Below, piece by piece: positions 1-10,866 of a stretch of DNA of 64,000 bases (position 1 is its first letter; each line of letters begins with the position of its first letter). A program made the translations under genes and the position numbers. The notes under the pieces were generated by a model. That model ran no database searches. It was given only the letters and a program-made list of their open reading frames with translations, and was not told where the DNA came from. The DNA is from Rhodocollybia butyracea (Eukaryota > Basidiomycota > Agaricomycetes > Agaricales > Omphalotaceae): the NCBI GenBank assembly GCA_015501585.1, contig JADNRY010000043.1, positions 124,001 through 188,000 of the forward strand, read 5' to 3'.

Positions 1-20
1 TATCTTTTTTCAAGGCTGGC

Positions 21-220
21 TTGTGGCCATATCTTCTGTGCCAAAATAAGAATCCTGCTTGTCCAACCTGTCAAAAATTCATTGGGTATTTTACTCCCGT
101 TCCAGTCTATCTCTTAAAAGAGAGTATCGAATGTGCTTTGAAGGATGTAGGAATTATTCCCGAACCTTCCAAGCCTCTCAACTGGCCCGCCAAATTCCGT
201 AGTCGACACACTCTCCTTCC
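21..220 (+). pseudogene. Coding-like fragment interrupted by a hAT MITE
   Basis: An open frame enters from the left side of the window and includes a short cysteine cluster (LCQNKNPACPTCQ) that resembles half of a zinc-binding site. It runs into the hAT MITE at 221. After the MITE a short open stretch continues (to about 945), but in a different frame. I do not recognise the protein, and the true start may lie outside the window. Composition and the intact frame are the only evidence that it was coding, so this is a tentative gene relic. Confidence 0.3.
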
Positions 221-851
221 TAGGGTTTTAAAGTGCGGTGCGGTTCGGTTTTGTCAGCCATTTTGGGCAAACCGATAACTGCAGCGGTGGTATATTTTTT
301 AACTTTCAGCAAACCTTGAACTGAACTGATAAGAACCAGCTCACCGGTGCCGGTTCAGTGCAGTTATGCGGTTTTGAACCGGTTTGGCAATACCCGGTGC
401 AAACAGCAGTTATACCAGTTTCAAAACATCATATACCCTGTAGTGTTAGCTAATAAGATAATCTCTACTTATGAACAGTGTATAAAGGTCTTCTTACATT
501 AGTATAAAGTAAATTTGATGTGGTCATCAAGATTTTGATTGTATACAGCTCACAGGCGCCCAAATCAAATGTGGCACATGGGCGCCTGTGAGCTGTATAC
601 AATTAAAAATTTGATTACCAGATCACATCTACTTTACAATACATAAAGTCAGGCTTGAAAAACACAGTTAATAAATTATTTTCATTATGTAAATTGTACC
701 GGTTACCACCGGTTTTGCTCAGTTATGCAAATTCTTCAATTTCCAAGAACCGCAAACCGCACCGGTGCAACCTTTATTTACCCTCACCGCGGTTCAGTGC
801 AGTGTGGTTGTCGGTTATCCAACAGTTTGTGCACCGCACTTTAAAACCCTA
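221..851. mobile_element. hAT-type MITE, complete copy (family 1)
   Basis: A 631-bp element with terminal inverted repeats beginning TAGGGTTTTAAAGTGCGGTG, flanked by a perfect 8-bp direct duplication CTCCTTCC (213-220 and 852-859). An 8-bp TSD and a TIR fitting the YARNG start are hallmarks of the hAT superfamily. It has no transposase, so it is non-autonomous. The interior is unusually rich in ACCGGT and GCGGT-like words, probably subterminal transposase-binding repeats. A perfect hairpin lies in the middle (538-603). Two 5'-truncated relatives sit at 22100-22661 and 22686-23255. Confidence 0.88.
538..603. repeat. Perfect 25-bp hairpin inside the hAT MITE
   Basis: Bases 538-562 are the exact reverse complement of 579-603, with a 16-nt loop. 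The same structure is kept at the matching place in the copies near 22.35 and 22.95 kb; the latter has one base change (GGGTGCC for GGGCGCC) that breaks one pair. Function unknown. Confidence 0.8.
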
Positions 852-1447
852 CTCCTTCCTTTTCCACCCCGATCTCTTTGAGGGATGGTTCGGAGTAGTT
901 CCTTGTAATAAAGGTTGGAATGAAGGCCGGGGTGATGGTCGTTGAGTACTCGCCTTGCAGGAATTTTCTCTACTGGTTCTCAAACACTTTTCGTTTACAT
1001 CTTATGCACTGCTTACCCAAAAAAATCCGTATATAGCTCTTAAAGGTAAATCCGTTCATATTAATCTATATATATATGTCCCACAAGGCTGATTCACCGT
1101 GTAAGGAACCGCGAGGAAGTAGCATCAATCCAAGTTTGCATCCTTAATTTGCGCTTGCGGTGCACACCATTCAGCATGATGACTGAAGTTAGAAAGAACC
1201 GCCTCATTCATGTATTAATATTGACCTATATGTAGAAGGTTGTAGAAGCTAGGAGAAGCTAGGACGCAAAAAACGAGCTTATGGTTGGTCTTATTGAAAT
1301 TCATCGCTTCCAGGAAGCAAGATGAACTAACGTAGCTGGTGACAGAACTCGGGGTATGCATAGTGTGTAGCACTTAGCACTACCACTGCTCTCAGTCAGG
1401 AAGATAAGAAACAAGAAGCCCTCAACTTTGTCCAGAGGACAATGTAC
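852..1447. other. No recognisable gene
   Basis: After the TSD at 852-859 there is a short open stretch to about 945, then AT-rich sequence without a convincing reading frame, RNA gene or repeat. Confidence 0.5.
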
Positions 1448-1527
1448 GTAGCTTCTCGGGTCAGTAGCTTCTCGGGTCAATAACTTCTCGGGTCAATAGC
1501 TTCTCAGGTCAGTAGCTTCTTGGGTCA
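1448..1527. repeat. Tandem repeat, five 16-bp units
   Basis: Five consecutive 16-bp units close to GTAGCTTCTCGGGTCA, each with zero to two changes (for example ATAACTTCTCGGGTCA). The array starts and stops abruptly. No coding role is apparent. Confidence 0.85.
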
Positions 1528-3285
1528 GTGATGTCAGCAGGCATGCCGGAAATATTTAAACATAACCAAATCCTAACTGGTATATATTATATACGCATGG
1601 TACGCAACACACTGTAGGGAGGAGGTCGCGTAGGTAGATGCCAATGGGTTATGGCGTGATTGTCTGATCCTGATACTTAAAGCTATGATATGAAATGTGC
1701 ACCCCCACTTCGATCGATCGAGCAACAACTCTTGCAATGTCTTGCAAGTCTACCAGTAAAACATGAAACCACCTACTGTTAGTAGCTAATTTACTGTTTG
1801 AAATCTTCCATCAATCACTTCCCTTTCAGATGCTAGACTTTGGGTCAGTTATTCCGCCAGTGGTGCTAGACCCTTTACCCCACCTCTGGTTACGACTTCC
1901 GGCCGTTTTTCTTTGCCGCGCTGGCCATGGGTTGCTCAAACTTAAAGTAAGAGAAAAGAGAAGAGGGGGTGCCAAACTCCAGCAACATTTCAATCGAATA
2001 ATATTCATGGTTGAATAACTATGGTGAGTACTACTGGTACATGGTGATGATCTAAATGCTGATTGATAAAATGATCAGTCTAAGGGCCTAATGAGTCCAA
2101 ATTCTTCGGGGCCTGCTGAGGCTTCATTATGCTTACCAAATAGATATAGATATATCATATGCGTTTATCTAGTCTGGGTTATCAAAGCTATGAGTCTCTC
2201 CTCCGAGTCCTCACTTATTGTCACGGTCGCATCCTCGGAATCCGGATCCACTCAACGAATATTTTCCAACACCTCGCGAGTGAATTCAGGGTCCAGTAAA
2301 AAAATAGTAACAGAAGATAGTAGCTCAGAAACTGACTCTATGTTTACTAACGAGCTGGTGCTACGGATTGACGTTGGTATTTTCTGCTACAGACATGATT
2401 ACTTTGTTTGATAGGCTTCTTCCAAGTCCAGTTTGGTTTCTACAGCCGGAATGTCTGACAAACAAGGGACCGAAGAGGAAGAAAGTGAACTGTAGTTACT
2501 GGTAGTACTGGTAGCGCAGCAAGCCAGGTATGTATGCAGGGCTGCTAACAACATTTGCTACGCACCCGGAGGCTCAAGACATTGAAACAGAGATGGAGTG
2601 CCAGGGTTTCTGTTCGATCTCGAGCCAGCTACTGCATGGAGGCAGGTTGAATAAGTTTTGTTCAGATTACGAGCGGGAGGTGCGTACAATTCCTGAGCCT
2701 GTTTTCTGAGTTTCAAACTGTATGCGGTGAAAGTCAGGGCCGCTGTTACTTGAATCAGAATCCTAAGGCAGGCCTGTAGATTGTTCCAGTAGTAGCCAGA
2801 GAATAGAGGCTCAGTCCCTCCCAGAGAATGGATCCTGAACCAGGTTGCTGCAGTAGTAATGACAAAGATCAGGAAGAGACCTTTGCTCTTCCTGTCCAAA
2901 CCTAATGAGGAACGGGTCGGTAATAGATCATTTGATCAACGGCCCGCCACCTGCTCTACAAACGCTCATGAAGACTACAAAGGAGATTCGACACAAAGGA
3001 GCAATGATGCTATAAAAATGGGCCAGATACAGTTAATTCATCTTAAACTGCTCCTCCTGCACCACGCTCTTGCTTACTGTTATGGACTTCTTGAGATCTT
3101 TGTCTAAAGTCTGGGCCACTCCCCTGTTATATATCGAAGTGTGTCCTTTCTTCTTGTTTGTTCACTGGCAGAACCAATAACAGAAATCATTTCAGTGACT
3201 CTATTGCGCCATTCAACATCACTTCAGGCAACCACATATTTGGTCTTATTAGTCTACACTTTTGTTACATTGACCTTACTAAAAA
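1528..3285. other. No supported gene; weak exon-like stretches
   Basis: Short open stretches occur, for example a serine-rich frame at 2091-2411 on the plus strand, but none has start, splice or domain signals I can defend. They might be remnants of the same locus as the DOT1-like fragment downstream; that is a guess. Confidence 0.35.
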
Positions 3286-3896
3286 GCCCCAAAAACCTAG
3301 GCAAAACCCGGGCAGCTATGTCATGACCTGGGAATTAGGTCATGACCTAGGTCAGGTTGGTCTTTTCCTGGGGTTGGTAGGTCATGGCCTGGGGTGAGAT
3401 AGGATATGGCCTAGGTGGGGCAGGGCATGGTCCAAGTCATTATTCTATGATATTTCATTCTTGTTTATATTCTCTATCTCACCATCCTCCACTCTCACCC
3501 TACACCTCTGAGACTATATCTCCCCCTCCTAGACCATACCCTCCTCCTCCCAGACCATACCCTCCTCCTCCCAGACCATACCCTCCTCCTCCCAGACCAT
3601 ACCCTCCTCCTCCCAGACCATACCCTCCTCCTCCCAGACCATACCCTCCTCCTCCCAGACCATACCCTCCCCCTCCTAGACCATACCCTCCTCCTCCTAG
3701 ACCATACCCTCCCTCACCTAGACCATGCCCTCCCTCACCTAGACCATGCCCTGCCCCACCTAGGCCATATCCTATCTCACCCCAGGCCATGACCTACCAA
3801 CCCCAGGAAAAGACCAACCTGACCTAATTCCCAGGTCATGACATAAATCCCAAGGTCATGACCTACCTGCCTGGGTTTTGCCTAGGTTTTTGGGCC
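3286..3896. repeat. Foldback repeat enclosing an 18-bp minisatellite
   Basis: The outer ~140 bp on each side are inverted copies of each other (both contain CAAAAACCTAGGCAAAACCC and blocks such as GGTCATGACC and CCTAGG). Between them about 12 copies of an 18-bp unit, CCTCCTCCCAGACCATAC, run from about 3522 to 3765. Because 18 is divisible by three, both strands are open across the array and give proline/arginine/tyrosine or glycine/tyrosine repeats. I read these frames as by-products of the repeat, not genes. No clear target duplication is visible. Confidence 0.8.
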
Positions 3897-4510
3897 TATG
3901 CCTTTTGTCACTCAGTAATGAATAAGTTAGCCAAAACTCAGGCCCCAGGCCCATAAATTAAGCGGATCATGAAGAGCTATGTACTGTTACATGAGTAGGT
4001 ATAAAAAAGCATACTAGACAGAGGCTTTTCTGACGACCACAGGCCTCTGCACAGGACTCTGGCACCTGTGGGAGCCAACCACTGAATATACACACTGCTC
4101 CAACATCTGTCAAATATTAAACTTGTGATATCTTGGGAACCAGTGACTCAAATCCTATAATTCTTGCACAATTCAAGGATTCGCATCAAAAGACCGCTCA
4201 TAATGATAACAGACATGTCCTAGAACCACTGACAGAAAAACTGTCTGGAGTTGATACAAGGATGTCAGACTTTGAATGGATCAAAGTGATCATATGATGT
4301 GAATGGCTCATCGAATGGCCTCGGCAAAAATTCCTTTGGATTCTCCTCAAAATTCCTGTCAGAATGATATCCCAAAAGTCATGTGACAATGATGTGTCAC
4401 ATTGTAGGCTGCAACTTGAGCTCTGCAGAATCTCATCTCGTACTGAGTGGAACACCCGATGGTGAGCTGCAACTATTATTATCATTAGCTATGTTTTTTG
4501 ATGCTCTTTA
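3897..4510. other. No recognisable gene
   Basis: No open frame with support is visible. A possible splice acceptor (CTCTTTAG) at 4503-4510 suggests that the gene relic starting at 4511 once had upstream exons here, but I could not identify them. Confidence 0.4.
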
Positions 4511-5335
4511 GACTATACCATCGAGAAGATGGTTATCAATGGCGTTGGGCAAGATGGTCCTTTCGCTGAAGGATTGACACGGTTCCTTCGTGCGTCTATT
4601 GAAGATGCAACCCACTTGCGGCGCAACATCCGAGTCTGTTTTATGATATCATATAAAACTGGGGATCATACTAATAAAATTTCTGCAGCCCAGTCATATA
4701 GGGACAATGACTCAGGCAGGTCTCAACATGGGTGCTCAAAACTGCCGTGTTTTTGAACATGCAAAGTCTTTTACAAAGAAACTCACGGCAATGCAGATGA
4801 TTGACCATGATAGGGATATCATTGGTGCAGTCTCTGTCTTCTGGTCTCTTGCCCAGGCAGTCCTACCCACCGATATTATGTCTGTTATTCATAATTACAT
4901 GGATAATGAGAACCTCCCCAATATACAAACACGAAACATTGAACCTGGTAAGTTTCTTAAAATGTTTGTGCATAGTTCACATGGTTACAGGTTTGTATAG
5001 GAAGTGGTTTTACGCTGTGTGTTGAGGGAAAGGATTTCTTTTTTCCCTATGCAGATAGAGCATCTCCAGAGGTATACATTAATTCTGGATATGCTGTGTC
5101 AGTCTTGTCCTGTTCTCACTATCTTTCTGTTCTCAAATGACCCTAGACCCACACACAAAGACGGGACCTACTGCCAATATGACTTGCATATATTGTCGAT
5201 CGCGAGGTTGATAGAGCGCATGTAGCATGCAATGGTCCACATGCTTTAGACAATGATGCTGGGGGTAACTATGTTGATGTTGCAGCCGCTTCAGTAGCAT
5301 TATTTAAATACCCCCAGTACCTGTTGTGGAGATTA
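4511..5335 (+). pseudogene. Broken multi-exon gene of unknown family
   Basis: Coding-like exons are joined by plausible fungal introns: exon 1 to 4633 (first ATG 4529), intron 4634-4688 with a TACTAATA-like branch site and CTGCAG acceptor, exon 2 4689-4947, intron 4948-5000 with GTAAGT donor and TATAG acceptor, then exon 3 from 5001. Joined in frame these give about 165 residues, with recognisable phrases such as FAEGLTRFLRAS, RDIIGAVSVFWSLAQ and FFFPYADRASPEVYINSG. The coding signal reappears after a frame break with VDRAHVACNGPHALDNDAGG up to about 5335, so the copy is damaged. I know no named domain for it. The intron placement and sense-like composition make a real gene ancestor likely. 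Confidence 0.45.
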
Positions 5336-7263
5336 TGATAATAAACCCAGTAAGCTACTGTACAGTAAGAGTGTAGGGGCATTTTAATCCCTCTGTGTTC
5401 GCATTTGATGAGGTCATGTGACTCGTTTGTTGCAGCTTTTGGGTGGCTGGACGAAAATAGGTTATTTACGGGCCTATTTAGGCAATTTCTGGGATGATAG
5501 CTAGCCCAAAAAAGACTATATATAATGTATTAATATATGAGCACTACTCCGAGGTGGATTAGGCACCATAAGGGGATGGATTGCATCGAAAAATCTAGAT
5601 GACGTTTGGTCAAAGCTGGCTGAGCATTACCCAATTGGGTAATGCCATCAAAACAGTAAAAGCTTACTTCTGCTTTGCTTCTGCTTTTGAAGCCGTTGAC
5701 CATGTAGAACTTTGACTCATAGTCACTGCAAAGATATGAATTCTTTTCAGAAACTAGTGTCTGGCATGAACTTATTTGGTATGCGTAACGCGTAACATCA
5801 GTCCATGAACATGAACTTAGCTGAAATCAAGGCGTAACACGTAACACCCGGTGAACTTACGGTCAAAATTATACAGTAATGGTAGTGTAAGTAGTTGAAA
5901 CTGTCTATTTCAATAAGCAAATTATTCTTAATGTTCCCGTCTGTTGCCACAAGTTTTTGGACAAACCAGAGTGGCAGATGGGGAGGGAGTGGCACACGAG
6001 AGTGTGCAACGGTGGAGAAGCATTAAATAAATTCCACGTACTTTGACTAACAGCTTTGACCGCTGTGCCGCTTCGACTTGCCCTAATGAGGCGCCCGCAG
6101 AATATATCTAGTAGTAGTGGGCCTTTATCAAATCCTAGTAACCAAAGTGCATGTAGAAGTGTAAGCAAGTCCTACTAGAAGCGCGTTCCAAGAGAGAGCT
6201 CAGCAACCAAAATGTTCTTAATGTTCTTCACACGGTGGATATGTCACATGCCTCGTTGACCGTGGAAATTTCTCCCTTTGTCCCCCTGAGTATAAATTGA
6301 CATTGACATGATTTCCACTCATCCTCCTGTTTCTCTTCTTCCATCTACTTTCAAATGCCTGTTCAAACCACCTATGTGACTTGTTTGGTCCAAATTCATT
6401 TTATCATTTCGGATCATCATGTAGTTTGTCGGGTCATTACTTGGAACAGAGGTATTATACTTATTACTTTCGATGTGGTGATTTATATACTATCTTACTG
6501 AGTGGCTCTTCAGGAATGCAAATGATAATGACCGATGTTATGCGGGTTAACGGTGGTCAATCAGATGCCCAAACTGGGCACGCGTGTGCTGTTGTGCTCA
6601 AATTGTGTCTTTCTTTCTCCGTTGGCGTGGTCATGGGAGGGGTGTTTTGCAAGCATAAGTTCTTGTGTAAATTGTCTTTTGAGCAAAGACTAAGGCCGTG
6701 TTGCTTAGATTTATTCCATCTTCCAGTCGATTTGGATTGGATTTATGTCTCGTCTGTACAATTGCTGGAATGGGTAACTGCACTGTTTCCTCTTTCATGC
6801 CGCTCTCTCACAAGTTCACAGCTTGTGATCTACCTTATTGGCCTCCTCACATTCATGGTGTTCTTGATGCGCGCTCAGTATGCCCGGGCGGTGTAATCGG
6901 GTGTGCAGAACTGTTTATGGTGCAAACTAGCAATCATAGTGTCGTTTCAATATGTACCACTGAGCTCCCTTCTTGATAATCTAGTGATAGAAACACAGTT
7001 AATTATAAGGACACCGGAGTTGCATAGATTCACCACTTACTAGCAGCTGCATAAATAAGTCTTCGGTTAGATAAAAAATGGCACACTATAACTGTTTTGT
7101 ATCATGTACCAAGTGGCTCTCATTCAACTCGTTATTGAATTTCTGTGACAGAAAGCTTTTCATATTTTGTTTGAACAATATTCATTCTGAGCGTGCAGTT
7201 TTTTTTGTATCTTACAGATTGTGTAATAGAAAAAAATGTATACGTATCCATTAAAGTGGTCCC
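5336..7263. other. No supported gene
   Basis: A 171-residue open frame at 6381-6896 on the plus strand is hydrophobic in parts but shows no family signature, and no splice structure around it is convincing. The 3' part (7080-7260) is AT-rich and may be the decayed 5' side of the DOT1-like fragment that follows. Confidence 0.35.
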
Positions 7264-7926
7264 TTGGTACTGATGCAGAGTAGGTTTCCATTGTGTGACT
7301 CGTCTCAGGTCCTGGATTATAAACCAGTTATAGACCTCCTCAATACGTTAGAGGTGCTGGTTGACAGTGAGTTGGTTGTCTCTGGACATCAATCACCATC
7401 GGCTGATACTTTGATAGTTGATAAAGACTCTCTAATGTTGGTGTGTGTCTAATAAACAACCTCAAACAACCTCAACTACGCTGACAGGTACACAGAAAAC
7501 CCTGGCGAATCTCAAGATAGCACAGACTGCCGTCAATTTCAGAGAGAATATGGTTATAATGAACACCTACTTCAGGAAAAGGAAAAGACTTTGTGGGCAA
7601 GAACACTCGTTTGAGCGGGTTCTACAGCAGTTGTACTTGCGCTGTGTAAAGCCAAACCTTGACTTACTCAAACACCCACATTCTCCAAGTGAGACCTTTG
7701 GTGAGTTAAAGATGGACTTTCTAGATCGCATCTTCATGCGTGCTGGGCTCAGTGCATCTTCCCTTTTTGTTGATCTGGGAAGCGGGGTTGGCAATGCAAT
7801 TACTCATGCAAAAGCATCTTTGATCAATGTTGAGCCTTCCAAGTTTGAACCTGGCGATGTACCTTGGTCAGACAATGACCGCAGTCTGACTCTCTATTCA
7901 CTGACCTGGGGTATATGGCAAACTTG
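7264..7926 (+). pseudogene. DOT1-like histone H3K79 methyltransferase fragment
   Basis: The frame at 7445-7927 contains SFERVLQQLYLRCVKPNLDLL, then ETFGELKMDFLDRIFMRAGL and FVDLGSGVGN. This is the DOT1 catalytic-domain order: the helical lead-in, the Y/F-GEL motif, then SAM-binding motif I (VDLGSGVGN). DOT1 enzymes methylate lysine 79 of histone H3 on nucleosomes. The upstream frame at 7264-7452 (DYKPVIDLLNTLE) also fits the pre-catalytic part of DOT1 but is in another frame, so there is at least one frameshift. Just after motif I the similarity stops and the remaining SAM-binding loops are missing. It is therefore a truncated, inactive copy. The methyltransferase assignment rests on motifs recognised by eye. 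Confidence 0.62.
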
Positions 7927-8208
7927 ATGGCGAAAGTCTGCCGACCCTCAAAGCTTCATTACAGTAGTACTAGGACATCTTAAAGCCATAAACTCATAAT
8001 TATAAGTGCGTGAAATGGCTTATGTTTCTTGTTTGCGCTGAACTGTTGCCATGGCTCCTGGTCCGCCTTTGTTTTTTCATCTTTGATTCTGCATGTCTGC
8101 TCATATAACTAGGTGCTGCCATCATTGGCGACGAGGCTCAGAACAACGCAGTTTTATTTGATTCTTCATTTCTCTTGTTTTACAACTGTCACTGCGTGCA
8201 AACTTACA

Positions 8209-8922
8209 TAAGTTAGCCTAACTTATGTAATTAAAATCAAAAACAGTCAAAAAACAATGGATGCATAAGTTACGCACTTTATGGAAATTTTTTGGAAAAC
8301 TTATGGAACTCAGCCATTGAATATGATGTGTGGAAGTCATGTTACAAAGGAGATTCCTATGAAAGACTTATAGAACCTACTTTTTGCACAAGTTTTGAAT
8401 AATAATGGATCACCATATACTTTGACAATGGAATACAGATAGAAATGATATGGAAAGGAACTGATTCAATATATTTTAGCTATGAGAATTATAAGTTAGG
8501 CTACTTAAGGAATACAGATGGATTACAAATTGAAAACAGGGTAAAAACAAATACTAAACAAATGAAAATCAGATGGAAAGGTATGAAGGATAAGAGAAAG
8601 ATAAGTTAGGGTAACAAAAGGAAAACTTATGGAAATCAGATATTGTGACATGGTCACAAAAGAAAATTATCAGATTCTCATTTGTTCTGATGGCATACAT
8701 TATCAATAGCAAAGACTTATGAAACCCTGTATTCCATAAGTGATGTTGAAGTTAGAGAGAAAAGTAGAATGCAAAAGCAAAACAGATGAACATCATATGA
8801 AATGATATACATCAAGGTTTACATAAGTAGACCTGACTTATGAAAAACAAATGAAAATCATACAAGAACCTTGATTTGATAAGTTTGAAATTTTATTCAA
8901 ACATTTGAGAAAACTTATGAAA
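8209..8922. repeat. AT-rich block with dispersed ACTTATG/CATAAGT motifs
   Basis: Around 14 occurrences of ACTTAT(G) or its complement CATAAGT lie within about 700 bp in both orientations, beginning with the palindrome TTACATAAGTT...AACTTATGTAA near 8211-8238. Such dense inverted short motifs resemble subterminal binding sites of a DNA transposon, but I found no terminal inverted repeats or TSD. The flanks 7927-8208 and 8923-9093 hold nothing else I recognise. Confidence 0.5.
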
Positions 8923-9093
8923 CTAATATATAATGTGGGTTGTGGTTGTGGTTGTGAGAATTGCCAGGGATCAAACTAGCAAGAGGGAGGGGACATCAAT
9001 AGTAGTTCCTTTTTGGAGCTAAAAATAGAAGGAAGCGGTGAGAGCCCACTTCACTTGAATTGACGCATGACAGTGATATGGGTTGCTGGGTTA

Positions 9094-9600
9094 CACTACG
9101 GCGCGTTCTATAAATGGCGCACGAAAAAGTCATTGACATATACAATGACAACCTTTAAGCAAACATTAATCAACTTCCGCTGAAAAAGTATTTATTTATC
9201 ACACAGGAAAGTAAATAACATTTAAGCTTATTATTTCAAGAAATTTGTCTTCTATATCAGGCGCAAAAGGCCTTGAAATCTAATTTCTTTGTCGCCCGCG
9301 ACACTCATATTGGTATTCGCGCGCAAAATAAAATGCCACCGCCTCCCGCTTGTGTTTTTTCGCGCGAAAAACAATATGAATGGCGTGTGACAAAGAAATT
9401 GATTTTTAAAGACTTTTACGCCCAATATAGGAGAAGAATTTCAAGCGCAATTGTTCAGAATAATAATCATAAATGTCATTTACTTTACTGCAAGATAAAT
9501 CTATACTTTTTCTTAGGACATTTATCAATTTTTGCTCAAAATTTGTCGTTGTATATGTCGCTGACTTTTTCGCGTGCCATTTATAGAACGTGCCGTAGTG
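9094..9600. mobile_element. CACTA-like MITE, copy 1
   Basis: A 507-bp element with ends CACTACGGC...GCCGTAGTG, flanked by the 3-bp direct duplication TTA (9091-9093 and 9601-9603). CACTA termini plus a 3-bp TSD fit the CACTA/EnSpm group of the CMC superfamily. The inverted repeats extend more than 50 bp and include TTCTATAAATGGC. The interior has another inverted pair around the GCGCGAAAAA region. There is no transposase. A second copy at 62403-62908 carries its own 3-bp TSD. Confidence 0.88.
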
Positions 9601-9828
9601 TTAGGAGTAACAGGAGTTAATGAGAGTAATAAAACTTTTATTTCCCATTATGTGTAAGGATCTAGCCGGAACCCTGTGAGCATGGGTTATGCATATACCT
9701 GGAAACCTAAGTGCGGATATGCTTGTACTGCCATTGTTCAGCCAGACTGGGAAAGTTGATTTAAGATGTGAAAGGAAGAAAGTGTAGAATGGGACAAACA
9801 GGTCAGATCCAAATAGAGTAAATTGCAG

Positions 9829-10866
9829 AGTAATCAGGATACTAATCAGGTTATAATAGGAGTAATTGGTGTAATCAGGATGATCAGAGTAATGGGAGTA
9901 ATAGAAGTAACAGGAGTAATAGGAGTGATCAGTGTAATGGGAGTAATAGATGTAATCAGGGTAATAGGAGTAACAGGAGTAATCAGTGTAATGGGAGCTT
10001 AATCCAAGTAGTCAGAATAATAGAAGTAATTGGAGTAATTGGTGTATTTAGGGTAATAGGAGTAATCAGAGTAATCAGTGTAATGGGAGCTTAATTGGAG
10101 TAATCAGGGTAATAATCAGGGTATTAGGAGTAATGGGAGTAATAGGTGGAATCAAGGTAGTCAGGGCACTGGGTGTAATCAGAGCAACGGGAGTAATAGG
10201 TGTAATCAGGGTAATGGGAGTAACAGGAGTAATAGAAGTAATCAGAGTAATGGGAGTAATAGGTGTAATCAGGGTAATAGGAGTCATGGGAGTAATCAGT
10301 GTAATGGGAGCGTAATCAAGTAGTCAGAGTAATAGGGCAATCAGAGTAATCGGAGTAATCAGTGTAATGGGAGGAGTAATAGGAGTAATCAGGGTAATAG
10401 AAGTAACAGGAGTAATAGGAGTGATCAGTGTAATGGGAGTAATAGGTGTAATCAGGGTAATTGGAGTAACGGGAGTAATCAGTGTAATGGGAGCTTAGTC
10501 GAGTAGTCAGAGTAATAGTAATCAGAGTAATGGGAGTAGTAGGTGTAATCAGGGTAATAGGAGTTACAGGAGTAATCAGTGTAATGGAGCGTAATCGAGT
10601 AGTCAGAGTAATTGGTGTATTTAGGGTAATCAGAGTAATTGGAGTAATCAGTGTAATGGGAGCTAAATTGGAGTAATTAGGGTAACAGGAGTGATGGGAG
10701 TAATAGGTGTAATCAGGGTAATTGGAGTAATTGGAGTAATCAGTGTAATGGGAGCTTAATTGGAGTAATCAGGGTAATAGGAGTAATGGGAGTAGAGTAA
10801 TCAGGGTAATAGGAGTAATAGGAGTAATACATTTAATCAGGGTAATAGGAGTAACCAGAGTAATGG
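9829..10866. repeat. 9-bp minisatellite array, left block
   Basis: The sequence is built of 9-bp units such as GGAGTAATA, GGTGTAATC, AGGGTAATA and AGTGTAATG, with a recurring higher-order phrase ending CAGTGTAATGGGAGC. Frames across it repeat Gly-Val-Ile-like triplets only because 9 is a multiple of three. The right part of this block (roughly 10.2 kb onward) is the outer part of an inverted duplication whose partner lies at about 28.08-28.65 kb. The Ty3 element E1 is inserted at its end. Confidence 0.85.

Noticed and set aside
3384..3827. 147-codon Pro/Arg/Tyr-rich protein and its minus-strand Gly/Tyr counterpart
   Set aside because: Both are produced by the 18-bp minisatellite, whose unit length is a multiple of three; no start context or unique coding part.
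8209..8922. CRISPR-like array
   Set aside because: Motifs are 7 bp, irregularly spaced and in both orientations; the sequence is clearly eukaryotic with spliceosomal introns.
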